DNA of 64,000 nt from CSP1-5 sp964558395 (GCA_964558395.1 CAZLDS010000010.1:12767-76766); one strand, 5' to 3'; shown: positions 24,375-33,672, counted from the stretch's first letter. The notes: generated from the letters alone by a model not told the origin. Translations and numbers: made by a program.

Positions 24375-25400
24375 GTGCAGACAGATCTTTTTACAGACAT
24401 TTTAAAGAGGGTCAGCCGGACTTTTTATCTGAGCCTGAACGTCCTCCCAAAAGACCTGAGGCGTCCGGTGGGTCTGGCCTACCTCTTTGCCCGGGTGGCA
24501 GACACCATTGCCGATACCCGGCTGATTAGCCGAGAGAAGCGACTCGACCACCTCGAACTGTTCCGGGCCGAGGTGCGGGGCAACGGGTCGGGTCGTCTCG
24601 GAGAAATCACGGAGGGACTCACCGGTCCCCAGAAGGTTCCCGCAGAGCGAGAACTGCTAACTCGACTCGAGGAATGCTTCGCGATATATCGGGCGCTGGA
24701 TTCGTCAGATCAGCAACGGATCCGACATCTCATCCTCACCCTCACCCAGGGAATGCAGATAGACCTCACCACGTTCCCCGGAGAGGCGGAAGGCCGCCTC
24801 ATCGCATTGAAGACGCGCGACGAACTCGATGCCTATACCTATTTTGTTGCAGGATGCGTGGGGGAATTCTGGACCGAGATTCATACGGCCTACCGTCCCT
24901 CACTCCAGGACTGGGATATGGGCGAGATGAAACGACGGGGCGTACGCTTTGGGAAGGGACTGCAGATGACCAACGTCCTTCGGGACCTCAGCCGCGACCT
25001 GCGGATTGGACGGTGCTATCTGCCCCAGGAGGACCTGGAGACCCTCGGGCTCACCCCGGCGGACTTGCTCGATCCCCAGGTGACCCCTCGCCTCAAACCT
25101 CTCCTTCGAGATCTGCTGGAGGTCACCCTGACCCATTACCGGGAAGGATGGGACTACACGCTGGCCATCCCGAGGCAGGAGAGCCGCATGCGGCTTGCCT
25201 GTGCCTGGCCGCTCCTCATTGGTCTGAAGACCCTCGCGCTCGTGGCGCAATCACAAAATCTGCTCGACCCGGCGTTCGTGGTGAAGATTTCCCGGCCCGC
25301 GGTGTACCAAATCGTCCTCCGCTCACTGACCCTGATCAGATCCGATCGCTCACTGAACGGGTATTACGAGGGACTCCGTGAGCGCATCGCGCTGGCGTGA
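24375..25400 (+). CDS. squalene/phytoene synthase family protein (one-enzyme squalene synthase type)
   Basis: This 341-residue trans-isoprenyl diphosphate synthase has both Asp-rich motifs: RVADTIADT (first DxxxD) and QMTNVLRDLSRDL (second, with the conserved Asn), followed by GRCYLPQEDL. The central GCVGEFW segment resembles eukaryotic-type squalene synthase more than HpnC/HpnD. A C-terminal hydrophobic stretch is present but there is no clear membrane anchor. It should condense two farnesyl diphosphates head-to-head. The start is GTG 24375 or TTG 24360; neither has a good ribosome site. It is followed 4 bp later by a small zinc-ribbon-like protein. No other hopanoid or carotenoid genes occur here. 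Confidence 0.9.
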   Translation: MQTDLFTDILKRVSRTFYLSLNVLPKDLRRPVGLAYLFARVADTIADTRLISREKRLDHLELFRAEVRGNGSGRLGEITEGLTGPQKVPAERELLTRLEECFAIYRALDSSDQQRIRHLILTLTQGMQIDLTTFPGEAEGRLIALKTRDELDAYTYFVAGCVGEFWTEIHTAYRPSLQDWDMGEMKRRGVRFGKGLQMTNVLRDLSRDLRIGRCYLPQEDLETLGLTPADLLDPQVTPRLKPLLRDLLEVTLTHYREGWDYTLAIPRQESRMRLACAWPLLIGLKTLALVAQSQNLLDPAFVVKISRPAVYQIVLRSLTLIRSDRSLNGYYEGLRERIALA

Positions 25401-25404
25401 CGTT

Positions 25405-25587
25405 ATGGAAAAGCCACTCATCGCCATTTCCGTACACAAACTCCCCCTCAAGGCATTCTGCGGGGTTGTCATCCTGCATCGGGAAGCCGATGACTCCTGG
25501 GCCGGCCAGTGCAGCAAATGCGGAGAGATATTTCGGGTCGAAGAGGACCCAAAGTTTACGGCGCGCGTCCTCGCGATGCGCAATTAA
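25405..25587 (+). CDS. small zinc-ribbon-like protein
   Basis: This 60-residue protein starts 4 bp after the squalene synthase stop. It has a Cys at residue about 19 (KAFCGVVILH) and a CSKCGEIF pair, so it may bind zinc through a ribbon or be a small redox protein. No family was recognised. The tight spacing indicates co-translation with the synthase, and with the DapA-like gene 15 bp downstream. Confidence 0.65.
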   Translation: MEKPLIAISVHKLPLKAFCGVVILHREADDSWAGQCSKCGEIFRVEEDPKFTARVLAMRN

Positions 25588-25602
25588 CAGGTGAGGGCAC
25601 AC

Positions 25603-26490
25603 ATGTCAGGAGTCTCCTTTCATGGGGTCTTTCCATACCTCGTCTCGCCGGTTGACAGCGAGGGGAACATCGCGGCCGAGGTCTTGCGTCGCCTGGTCGA
25701 CCACCTCGTGCGCACAGGCATTCACGGACTGACCCCTTTGGGGAGTACGGGAGAGTTCGCCTACCTGAGCTGGCCGCAACGCCGCAAGGTCGTCGGGGAG
25801 GTCTTGGACGCAAACGCCGGCCGGGTCCCCGTCGTGCCGGCGGTCGCTGCGACCGCGACCGCAGAGGCCGTTACACAGGCACGCGAGTTCGAAGCCATGG
25901 GCGTCGATGGGATCGTGGCCATCATGGAGACATACTTTCCCATCCCAGAGTCGGGCGTCGTAGACTTTTTCACGCGGGTCGCGCAGGCCGTATCCTGTCC
26001 GGTCGTGCTGTATACAAACCCAAATGTGCTACGTGGTGACCTCACCCTCGCGGCCATTGAACGATTGGCGGAGGTACCGAACATTCGTTACCTCAAAGAC
26101 GTCTCGAGCAACACCGGCCGGCTTCTGTCGATCATGAACCGGGTCGGCGGCCGCATCAAGATTTTCAGTGCCTCGTCTCACATTCCGCTCAGCGTGATGC
26201 TGATCGGGGGCGTCGGGTGGATGGCGGGACCTGCCTGTCTCATTCCATCCCAGAGCGTCCGGCTGTACGAGCTCGCGGTCGCCAAAAAATGGGATGAGGC
26301 GATGACGTTGCAGCGTGACCTGTGGGGCGTGAACGAGATTTTCACGAAGTATTCGCTGGCAGCCTGCATCAAGGCCGGGCTCGAGCTGCAGGGATTTCCG
26401 GTGGGTAATCCGCTGTCTCCGCAGGCTCCACTGGCCGGAGATGCGCGGGAAGAGGTACGAAATGCGCTTCGAGCGGTAGGCGCCTTGTAG
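25603..26490 (+). CDS. DapA/NAL-family class I aldolase (dihydrodipicolinate synthase-like)
   Basis: This 295-residue TIM-barrel protein of the DHDPS/N-acetylneuraminate lyase superfamily has the pyruvate-binding GSTGEFAYL, the catalytic Tyr in VVLYTNPNVL and the Schiff-base Lys in IRYLKDVSS, so catalytic residues are kept. Family members condense or cleave pyruvate with an aldehyde; whether this is lysine biosynthesis or a sugar-acid lyase cannot be told. ATG 25603 has GAGGG 5 bases upstream. A paralogue is at 50857-51744. It converges with the MBL-fold gene, 12 bp between stops. Confidence 0.88.
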   Translation: MSGVSFHGVFPYLVSPVDSEGNIAAEVLRRLVDHLVRTGIHGLTPLGSTGEFAYLSWPQRRKVVGEVLDANAGRVPVVPAVAATATAEAVTQAREFEAMGVDGIVAIMETYFPIPESGVVDFFTRVAQAVSCPVVLYTNPNVLRGDLTLAAIERLAEVPNIRYLKDVSSNTGRLLSIMNRVGGRIKIFSASSHIPLSVMLIGGVGWMAGPACLIPSQSVRLYELAVAKKWDEAMTLQRDLWGVNEIFTKYSLAACIKAGLELQGFPVGNPLSPQAPLAGDAREEVRNALRAVGAL

Positions 26491-26502
26491 GCGGATTCGC
26501 GT

Positions 26503-27456
26503 TTACCCGGGGAGACTCCAGGTCTGTCCAATGGAATCGAGGACGATCCGTCCCGCCGCAGGGCCGGCGGCTCTCTTGAGACGTTCGATCGGCTCGAAAA
26601 CGGGCTCATCCGACACGACAAAGGTTCGCCAGTGCATCGGGATCAGATATCGCGCGCCCGTATCCTGGAACATCCGCCAGGCTTGTTCCGGATTGGCATG
26701 GTTCCGAATCCACGGGTTGTACGCACCGATGCCGAGTATCGCCACGTCAACGCGGCGCCCTTGTAGAGCCCGTGCGATGAGGTCCGTATAGGCGGAATCT
26801 CCGGCGAACAGCACAGTGAGTCCCTCCTTGGAGACGAGGTATGCATTGTAACCACGGTTCCGATCCCACGGATACCGGCGCCCGTAGTGATTCACTTGGA
26901 GGGCTTCTACCCGCAGTCCGTCGACCCCGGCCGTCTCCTCCCAGTGCAGTTCTTCCCTCTGATCAAATCCAAGATCGTCGACAAATTCGCTGGTATCGTA
27001 CGCCAAGATGACCGGCGGCCTCGACGGAAGCCGATGCAGTGAGGGTCTGTCTGTGTGATCCATGTGCGCGTGGGATAACAGCACGAGATCTAACTCCGGA
27101 AGATCTTGGAGCGTGAGTGCCGGAGGGATGATCCGCCGCGGCCCGAGGGTAAACAGGCCCAAGGGGCGAAGGCCGACGCGGCTCGAGAAGGCCGGATCAG
27201 TCAGGATGGTCGACCCGTTCAGTCGGAGCAGGAAGGTGGCATGGCCGATCCAGGACACCGTCAGCCCGGCACTCGACCACTCAGCAGGATTGGGTCGCTT
27301 TGGCCACACATAGCGCCCTGCCGCTTCCGGCGGCAAGTCCGGCGCGGACAGCATTCGATTGAGACGACCACATCCCGCCATCGCGACCGCTGCCGTCGCC
27401 CCAAGCAGGAAGCGACGGCGGGTGATCAGGCCGGATTGTCGTTGCGATCTTTCCAT
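26503..27456 (-). CDS. Tat-exported lipoprotein with metallo-beta-lactamase fold (UlaG/NAPE-PLD-like)
   Basis: This 317-residue protein has a twin-arginine signal with lipobox (TRRRFLLGATAAVAMAGC), so it is probably a membrane-anchored periplasmic lipoprotein. The metallo-beta-lactamase domain shows the strand SWIGHATFLL and the metal motif SHAHMDHTD (HxHxDH). Further ligands are VNHYGRR (His), FAGDSAY (Asp) and IPMHWRTF (His). The layout matches UlaG-like or NAPE-PLD-like hydrolases of phosphodiesters or lactones. ATG 27456 is preceded by an in-frame GTG at 27459. The N-terminal half lies directly after the small zinc-ribbon protein gene on the same strand. Confidence 0.88.
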   Translation of the reverse strand: MERSQRQSGLITRRRFLLGATAAVAMAGCGRLNRMLSAPDLPPEAAGRYVWPKRPNPAEWSSAGLTVSWIGHATFLLRLNGSTILTDPAFSSRVGLRPLGLFTLGPRRIIPPALTLQDLPELDLVLLSHAHMDHTDRPSLHRLPSRPPVILAYDTSEFVDDLGFDQREELHWEETAGVDGLRVEALQVNHYGRRYPWDRNRGYNAYLVSKEGLTVLFAGDSAYTDLIARALQGRRVDVAILGIGAYNPWIRNHANPEQAWRMFQDTGARYLIPMHWRTFVVSDEPVFEPIERLKRAAGPAAGRIVLDSIGQTWSLPG

Positions 27457-27481
27457 CACGATGGCCCTGCCGGTTGCATGT

Positions 27482-27793
27482 TCAGTCCAGGTCGACGTCC
27501 CGCATGGGCGGCGGTGTATCGGGGTCCTCCTTGGCCTTCTTCAGCAACTCCTGGAACTTCCGATCAAGCACCTTTCCCTTATCCTTCTCCGCCTGCATGC
27601 GTTCCTTAAAGCGCGCGTCGCGTTGGGCCGTTTGCGTCTTGAGGGACTCGACCGCTTCTTTCAGATCCGCGACGGTCCTCGCCTTGGGCGGCGGTTCGTG
27701 ATGGAGGACCACGCCTAGCGAGAGGTCAATCGTGAGGCGCGCCTCGCAGCACGGACAAACGATTTCCGTTGACGTGTGCGGCGTTTCACTCAT
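27482..27793 (-). CDS. small zinc-ribbon and coiled-coil protein
   Basis: This 103-residue protein has a CPCC motif at residues 13-16 (IVCPCCEARL) and a following strand pair ending VVLHHE, which looks like a zinc-ribbon half. A predicted coiled coil follows (about residues 42-90, KEAVESLKTQT, then LDRKFQELLKKAKED). GGAAGGAGAAGC precedes the ATG. Function unknown; it probably bridges a metal-bound head to a partner. Confidence 0.75.
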   Translation of the reverse strand: MSETPHTSTEIVCPCCEARLTIDLSLGVVLHHEPPPKARTVADLKEAVESLKTQTAQRDARFKERMQAEKDKGKVLDRKFQELLKKAKEDPDTPPPMRDVDLD

Positions 27794-27835
27794 CCTGCTT
27801 CTCCTTCCGCTGACCTTGCCCTTAATACAATTCCG

Positions 27836-28465
27836 TTACCCGCGACGGTAGAGCGGAGCCAAGAGACGAAACGTGTCTAATGCCGTTTTCTGAAACGCAT
27901 GGGCCGTCATCCGGGTCACCTCCGCTCGCGACAGCCGACGGCCCAGGACGAGCTGACCGTCCCTGCGCCGACTCAGGTCCTGGAGGATGGCCCGAAACCG
28001 CTCTGGCCCGAAATCCTTTACCCCCGTTGCTGGATCCTCGTCGTGCTCGTCTTTGAACCAGCTGATCCCCTTCGCCCGACTCAGATCCGCGACCAAATGA
28101 CCGATCCGGCGGTCCCACGCCGCGGCCCAACCCCGCTTGTCTTGATGCTCCGGCCCAACCTCGAAAAGGCAACGGACACAATTTCCGGAAATCGCCACCT
28201 TGAAGTGGATATGCTTCTTGTAGCCTCGAGGGTCGGGGCCGAATGCGACCCAGGTATCCTCAGGGGGGTTCACCGTGCGCCTGGCGTGTTTGGCGACGTG
28301 CGCAAAGGCCTCGGCCCCTACGAGACGTCCGATCCCCGGGGACAAGACCTCCCCCAGAAGCGTCAGCTTCGGCCGGATTTTTTGGGCGATGGCGTGCATC
28401 CGACCGCCAAAACCCGTGATCTCAAAGACACGGAAATCACTCACTGCAAAGACTGAAGCCACCAT
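27836..28465 (-). CDS. DUF1054 (YktB-like) protein
   Basis: This 209-residue protein shows the DUF1054 pattern: DFRVFEITGFGGRMHAI at the start and, in the middle, HVAKHARRTVNPPEDTWVAF, a near-exact family signature, followed by RGYKKHIHFKV. The usual members (Bacillus YktB) are of similar length and unknown function. ATG 28465 was chosen over 28483 because GGGGG precedes it and the family starts near here. The C-terminus ends at 27836, close to the small zinc-ribbon gene. Confidence 0.85.
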   Translation of the reverse strand: MVASVFAVSDFRVFEITGFGGRMHAIAQKIRPKLTLLGEVLSPGIGRLVGAEAFAHVAKHARRTVNPPEDTWVAFGPDPRGYKKHIHFKVAISGNCVRCLFEVGPEHQDKRGWAAAWDRRIGHLVADLSRAKGISWFKDEHDEDPATGVKDFGPERFRAILQDLSRRRDGQLVLGRRLSRAEVTRMTAHAFQKTALDTFRLLAPLYRRG

Positions 28466-28537
28466 GCCCCCGCTTACACCCATCGCGACCGCTTATTATA
28501 CGGAATGACGGCCAAGAGCGCAAGATCCCCGGTGGTT

Positions 28538-28613
28538 GGTGGCAGGTGCTCAGTGACTGGTGGGTAGAGATTGATGATTGGGGACTAGTGGTCGGTGATT
28601 AGTGGTTCGTGCC
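28538..28613. repeat. degenerate GGTG/GATTGATG short repeats
   Basis: An intergenic stretch of imperfect 10-base units (GGTGACTGGT, GGGACTAGTGGT, GGTGATTAGTGG) between the DUF1054 gene and the glycan locus. It has no coding character and is of the same style as other intergenic repeats in the window. Confidence 0.45.
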
Positions 28614-28650
28614 GAGCAGATGGTGATCTTTCACCAACTCCCATGACTCG

Positions 28651-28992
28651 CTACTGCAAATCCCCGAGCCCTGAATTGCGAACCGTGAACGGATAGCTTT
28701 CCCGCGGACGTAATCGTTCGAGATTTGTCGGAATCGCTGCAACGTTGTCATAAGGGCGCGCCAGCTCGATTTTCGGATTCACGATGCCCAGCTCCAACTC
28801 TACTCCGAGGTTCCCACCTGCTTGATCTTGAGGACTCGGACCCCCTTGGTCTCTAACTTCCTTGCCAAAATAGCCGTAACCGCCCCAGTACCTTAATCTA
28901 CCCGATTCTCCTCTCAAGCCGATGCGCAATGCCATTCCCTCATTCCTGAAAGGCTCTGTTTGCTCTTCACGGGAGATATAGGAACAAGTCAA
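28651..28992 (-). CDS. hypothetical protein or C-terminal fragment
   Basis: This 113-residue frame has Gly/Tyr-rich beta-type sequence (RYWGGYGYFGKEVRDQGG, then LGVELELGIVNPKIELARP). The strand pattern resembles the end of an outer-membrane or secreted beta protein, but there is no signal peptide and no good start. It could be a truncated remnant at the edge of the glycan locus. No family recognised. Confidence 0.35.
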   Translation of the reverse strand: MTCSYISREEQTEPFRNEGMALRIGLRGESGRLRYWGGYGYFGKEVRDQGGPSPQDQAGGNLGVELELGIVNPKIELARPYDNVAAIPTNLERLRPRESYPFTVRNSGLGDLQ

Positions 28993-29011
28993 ATCTCAGT
29001 ACCGAAACTCC

Positions 29012-30628
29012 CTAACTACCTCGTACTACTCGATAGAGCCTGCCAGGGATAACGCCTTCAAGCCTATAGTCCTTCTCTTTCTCAAACTTTGCCCATAGCG
29101 AGTAGGACGAATCGAACACAAATACGTCGCTGAAATCATCCGGAATATTGATCGCCTTTGGATCGACTGCCAGCCTGAGCCGCACTTTTGGATCAAGCAG
29201 ATAGCTCAAAGAGAACACATCCCCCAGGTTGTTCGGCCAGGGGTAACCGACAATCAAGAGTGGATGGCTCGCCTGGTTAATTGCGTGCGCTACCTCCGGA
29301 GTGGCAACGCCACGACGCTTGTTCCACCAATACTCTGCACGCGAACTGATCGCACATGACAGTACTCCGCCTATAATCAGCATCGACGTCACCACCTGCC
29401 ATATCCTGCCGCGCGAGAATTCAATGGAAGCGAGTTGAGTCGCAAGAAAGTGAGCAACTGCTAGCTGGATGCCTACATAACATGGAAGCAAATATTGAGC
29501 GCTCATTGAGCGACTTCCGCCCAACACCAAATCTGGCAGCATCAGCACCATTACCGGGACTCCGATCAATGTCCACACAAACATCCCAATCCGTTTTGGG
29601 CTTCTCTTGCAGATGTAATAAAGTGAACACCCTATGAGAATGAGCACAGGTAGCCGTATCAGGTAGCCCACGATATTATGAGACCCAACCTCGACATCCA
29701 CAAAAGGAGAGGTAAAGTTCCAAATCCATTGACGAACCAAACGGAATCCGCCTAAGGGAAAAGACGCCCATGCTGTCGAGGCCAAAATTTGAGGAAACTG
29801 GGTAACAATCACTGAGATCCACGGACTGAAGGCCACTACTGCCAGAACAGACACAAAAAGGTAAGCAGCAAACACTTTGGTCAAACGGAAACTTTGGATG
29901 GCCATGGTATAGAACCCATGTGCGATGGCGACCAATCCGAACAATAGATGTGAATAAAATCCTAGTGCCGCGGCCCCCCCATATATTCCCCAGCTGCGCG
30001 CTGTGTTCAGCCGTATTGCTCTCAGGAGGGCCGCACTCGACAAGAGGATCACCACTGTCCACAGAGCATACGTGCGCGCGTCCTGCGCGTACAGTACATG
30101 GAAAGGTGATACACTTATTAGTGCGAGCCCAATTAACCCTGTCATGCGCGATTGAAATAGCTCTACGCATAGCCAGTAGAAGCATGGAAAGACTAAAAGA
30201 CTAATCAAGGCTGTCAAACTTCTCATCACTGCCACTGAATTGCCAGACCATTGCAACCACAATTGCATCCAGAATCGAGCCAGCAAAAAATAGAGAGGTG
30301 GTTGATGAGGTTCTTCTGTTGCGAGAGAAGTTATTGTATCGATCAGGCCTTTTTCCGCGTTAGGCCGTTGATATCTCTGTAATTCATTTATGCTAATCTC
30401 GTGACCGTCAAAGATTTGGTGGATGACTTCTCCCGCACTGTAGCCGGAGGTTCGTAGGGAGGAGAAAGCTTCATCATGCGAATAGAATTTCTTATCAAGA
30501 TTGGTAAATCGAAAAAACAAGCCCAGTGGGAGCACCAGTATAACTAAGAGCCCTACCCAGGTCGAATGTAGTCGATGACTTTCAGTTAGTTTGCTTCCCG
30601 CGGAGTTTATTTGGGGAACCGGTAACAT
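29012..30628 (-). CDS. GT39/ArnT-like membrane glycosyltransferase
   Basis: This 538-residue protein has about eleven hydrophobic segments. The first periplasmic loop carries the GT-C acidic signature FYSHDEAFS, followed later by QPPLYFLLARFW and YAQDARTYALW, all typical of PMT_2-type (GT39) enzymes using polyprenyl-phosphate sugars. It should add a sugar to a lipid-linked or secreted acceptor outside the inner membrane. It is the last well-formed gene of the glycan locus in transcription order. Its base composition is visibly more AT-rich than the region before 28 kb. Confidence 0.85.
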   Translation of the reverse strand: MLPVPQINSAGSKLTESHRLHSTWVGLLVILVLPLGLFFRFTNLDKKFYSHDEAFSSLRTSGYSAGEVIHQIFDGHEISINELQRYQRPNAEKGLIDTITSLATEEPHQPPLYFLLARFWMQLWLQWSGNSVAVMRSLTALISLLVFPCFYWLCVELFQSRMTGLIGLALISVSPFHVLYAQDARTYALWTVVILLSSAALLRAIRLNTARSWGIYGGAAALGFYSHLLFGLVAIAHGFYTMAIQSFRLTKVFAAYLFVSVLAVVAFSPWISVIVTQFPQILASTAWASFPLGGFRLVRQWIWNFTSPFVDVEVGSHNIVGYLIRLPVLILIGCSLYYICKRSPKRIGMFVWTLIGVPVMVLMLPDLVLGGSRSMSAQYLLPCYVGIQLAVAHFLATQLASIEFSRGRIWQVVTSMLIIGGVLSCAISSRAEYWWNKRRGVATPEVAHAINQASHPLLIVGYPWPNNLGDVFSLSYLLDPKVRLRLAVDPKAINIPDDFSDVFVFDSSYSLWAKFEKEKDYRLEGVIPGRLYRVVRGS

Positions 30629-30646
30629 TTCAGTTATCTTCGACCG

Positions 30647-31018
30647 TTATGGGTTGGTCTGGTGTTCCAGGAAATAGGCAAACTGCCTCGTGAAGTGCAT
30701 TTCGAGGGCTTCGCTATCCTCCTCCGTCTGAAAGAGGCGAAACATATCCATACATTTCCAGTGGAGGATTGGCCAAGCTAATATTTGTTTCATGTAGATT
30801 TGACCGAAGGATTCAATGGGCCTGTAGACTTTGTCCTGGTTATTTTTGGCTTCGACTGTGGAACTCCTAATCCATGGGACATCTAGACCTTCCCAGTGGC
30901 CCTCTTTCCCACTATTTGTGTAGACGTAACAGAGCCTCTTTCCTGATGAAAACGTCGCTGTAAATGACCAGACGTCGTCATCTGCCCTTTCATCCTCGTG
31001 CGCCCCATTGTCATACAT
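30647..31018 (-). pseudogene. orphan C-terminal part of a secreted hydrolase-like protein
   Basis: This 123-residue frame lacks a signal and looks like the end of a larger protein: DDDVWSFTATFSSG, then LCYVYTNSGKEGHWEGLD, then YRPIESFGQIYMKQI. This run resembles the C-terminal beta domain of SGNH-type hydrolases found in polysaccharide loci, but no catalytic part is present upstream. It probably is a truncation left by recombination in the locus, though an independent small protein is possible. Confidence 0.45.
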
Positions 31019-31096
31019 AGAAACCTAGTTGGGTATGGTTGCGCCAATGATTTTCAGAAGATCTGCGAGTATACGCCTAACCCTCATGATTAGACC

Positions 31097-32275
31097 CTAA
31101 ACTGCCACCAGCTCTGCACTCAGATTCATCCGCTCAAGATCTTGTTGTATCTCCCAACGGTAGACCGGATTCATTGCGATAACAACATCTGGCCTATACT
31201 CCCGTAAGAAATCCGGCCCGACAATTCGTTGTCCAGTTCCTGCCATGTATGTCCCCTGCTTATATGGGTTAATATCCGTGATATATTCAATTTCGTCCCG
31301 AACGTTGAGCGTCGTCAAGAAAGAGACCCCCTTCGAACCAGACCCCCAAATCACGACTCGTTTCCCACCTTCCCTCATCCACTTCAAATAACTCTTCCAG
31401 TTATCCACTTTCCTTCGGTAGTTTTTCGAAAAATACCTCATATCACGCGCCAAATCCTCCAGATTCTCTTCCCCGGGACGCCCAGCCGTGCCTCTGCCTT
31501 CACCTGCTTTGGCCTCTATCATGAGGTATTGCCCATCGTAGTCCTTCCAAACATCAATCACAGCAAATCCACAATTCCGGAAAAGCCGCTCCAGCGACCC
31601 CGCACTGAAGTAAGAACAATGCTCGTAGTAGATATCCCAAAAAGCCAGTTCCCGCAGAATTCGCCTGACATCAGGAACCTGAAAGAACACTATGGTGTCC
31701 GAACGACCCCCGGTCGAACGTCGGACCATGGTAACGAATTCGGCCGTATCCTGTATATGTTCCAGCGTCATCTTGCAACAGACGAAGTCTGCACGGTAAC
31801 TTGAATAATTTTCCGAGTAAAAGTCCTTGATGAATTCAATTTTATTTTCGACATCTTTCCCGACACGTCCTTCTACATATGCCGGATCAAACCCGAGGCC
31901 GCGATTACCACCGAGTTCGCAGAGCAATGTCAGAAATTCACCCTTTCCACAGCCAATCTCAATAATATCTTTCCCATGTAAGTCATAACGTTCGATTAAA
32001 CGGGTAGCCAGGCGCCGATGAAACCTGTTGAATGTGGTCGAGAATCCCTGAGTTTCCTCACATCGAGACGAGTATTCATGCAAATCCGAATCAAAGACTA
32101 CGTTAGAGATAAGTCCACAGGTATGACAAAATCCCAGGGTAATGTCCCCTTTCGTATAATTTAGCGCTGCTTCCCGCGTTGGCATCAGCAAAACGCTATG
32201 CACCGGGACACTCTTGACTTCGTAACAAACTGACATACCAGTTGACCCACAACTTGGGCATACATGATCCGTCAT
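31097..32275 (-). CDS. zinc-finger class I SAM-dependent methyltransferase
   Basis: This 392-residue protein has an N-terminal zinc-binding segment (CPSCGSTG and CHTCGLI). A Rossmann-fold methyltransferase follows (residues about 80-220; GKDIIEIGCGKGEFLTLL, the SAM-binding motif I, and VCCKMTLEHIQD). A C-terminal domain (about 290-390) holds VVIWGSGSKGVSFLTTL and MNPVYRWEI. This three-part build is that of sugar C-methyltransferases and related enzymes (Methyltransf_13/Methyltransf_23 plus the C-methyltransferase C-terminal domain). ATG 32275 was chosen so that the zinc motif starts a few residues in; a TTG at 32308 is possible. A cousin is the next gene. Confidence 0.85.
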   Translation of the reverse strand: MTDHVCPSCGSTGMSVCYEVKSVPVHSVLLMPTREAALNYTKGDITLGFCHTCGLISNVVFDSDLHEYSSRCEETQGFSTTFNRFHRRLATRLIERYDLHGKDIIEIGCGKGEFLTLLCELGGNRGLGFDPAYVEGRVGKDVENKIEFIKDFYSENYSSYRADFVCCKMTLEHIQDTAEFVTMVRRSTGGRSDTIVFFQVPDVRRILRELAFWDIYYEHCSYFSAGSLERLFRNCGFAVIDVWKDYDGQYLMIEAKAGEGRGTAGRPGEENLEDLARDMRYFSKNYRRKVDNWKSYLKWMREGGKRVVIWGSGSKGVSFLTTLNVRDEIEYITDINPYKQGTYMAGTGQRIVGPDFLREYRPDVVIAMNPVYRWEIQQDLERMNLSAELVAV

Positions 32276-32401
32276 CTTAATCAGCTTCCCTAGTTCTGCG
32301 CCCAACAACCGTTTACCGTGTCATTGAGACTTGAAAACCTGGGATGTTCAGCTTACCCATGACTACAAGACACAACAGGAACATGCTGCACATATAGGAC
32401 C

Positions 32402-33634
32402 TTAGACGATAGCGGGATGGGGTATTGGGATGATAAACCTCCCACCTTGCTGCCGATACGCCCTCTGCTGCTGCAAAATTTCATCGGCAAAATTCCACGC
32501 CAGGAGTAACACATACGCTGGATTTTTTTCGAGAAGCTTTGTGGGGGGATAGATGGGTAGGTGATTTCCCCCCATGTAGCGGCCGTGTTTGAACGGATTG
32601 AGGTCAACTACATACTCAACCAGTTGCTTATCTATTCCGCAGAAACTCAATAGAGTTGTTGCTTTCGCCGCAGCTCCATATGCGGCAATATTGTTCCCCT
32701 GCCTTTTCAGATCCCACAGCAAATCACGCAAAGAGTCTCGTAATTGACGCACACGATCTGCAAAATATCGATAATAGGCGAGCCGGCCAATTCCTATAGA
32801 TGCCTCTTCCTCGAATAGACACAGAACAGACTCTCTGACCTCCTCTCGATGGCCGAGAAATAGGCGCAACGAACCACCATGGATAGGCACACGCTTTATG
32901 TCATTGAGAAAGAGCTCATGGCCTCTAAATAACCGGTCCAAGGCGGTCACGGAAAAGTAACACAGATGCTGATGGTAAATAGTGTCAAATTCGCATTTCT
33001 CAATGAGATCCAGCACATAGGGTACCTCGATGACCCCGACTCCCGTGTCTTTCAAGATAATGGAAATGCCCTCCACAAAGCCGTTCAAATCGGCAACGTG
33101 GGCCAAAACATTGTTCGCAATAACGACATCCGCGAGCTGTCCCTCGTTTCGAAGTGCCCTGGCAAGATCCGCGCCGAAGAACGCGCAAATCGTGGGAATG
33201 CCTGCCTTCTGGGCCGCCTGCGCAGGGGCCTTAGCCGGATCGATGCCAAGAACAGGAATCCCCCTTGCGACAAAGTTTTTCAGCATGTAACCGTCATTGC
33301 TCGCAGGTTCAATTACCAAGCTGTTGACATCCAGCTTTCTCGACTGAATCAGTTCCTCGGCGTTCCCTCGTGAATGATCTAAGAGTGTCTTGGAGACGGA
33401 CGAGAAATACGGGTAATCTTCGGCAAAGAGAATTTCTGGCAGCACTGTCTCCGTGATCTGGACCAAAGTGCAATTGGTACAAAAAACGAGATCTAGGGGG
33501 ACAATCAACTCCGGTTCCCTCAGCTGTTCTACCGTCAACAGCCGATCGGCCAGAGGTGTCGAACCTAAGGACAGAATTGGTTCAAGATTCGTATCTCCAC
33601 ACGCGCGACAGGTTAGCTGCAATGCTTTGAGCAT
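32402..33634 (-). CDS. NDP-sugar C-methyltransferase-like protein
   Basis: This 410-residue protein shows the full C-methyltransferase layout: zinc region (LTCRACGDTNLEPIL, then FCTNCTLVQ), a methyltransferase core with IEPASNDGYMLKNF and NNVLAHVADL, the active-site-like IYHQHLCYFS, and a C-terminal Rossmann domain (AAYGAAAKATTLL). It resembles TylC3/TcaB9-type enzymes that add a methyl branch at C3 of a dTDP- or CDP-ketodeoxysugar. It sits 38 bp after the SDR gene (33673) and follows the CDP-glucose gene rfbF, consistent with a branched deoxysugar. Confidence 0.88.
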   Translation of the reverse strand: MLKALQLTCRACGDTNLEPILSLGSTPLADRLLTVEQLREPELIVPLDLVFCTNCTLVQITETVLPEILFAEDYPYFSSVSKTLLDHSRGNAEELIQSRKLDVNSLVIEPASNDGYMLKNFVARGIPVLGIDPAKAPAQAAQKAGIPTICAFFGADLARALRNEGQLADVVIANNVLAHVADLNGFVEGISIILKDTGVGVIEVPYVLDLIEKCEFDTIYHQHLCYFSVTALDRLFRGHELFLNDIKRVPIHGGSLRLFLGHREEVRESVLCLFEEEASIGIGRLAYYRYFADRVRQLRDSLRDLLWDLKRQGNNIAAYGAAAKATTLLSFCGIDKQLVEYVVDLNPFKHGRYMGGNHLPIYPPTKLLEKNPAYVLLLAWNFADEILQQQRAYRQQGGRFIIPIPHPAIV

Positions 33635-33672
33635 TGACTTTCCCGCCAGTCATTGCTTGCGTAGGGTTACTT

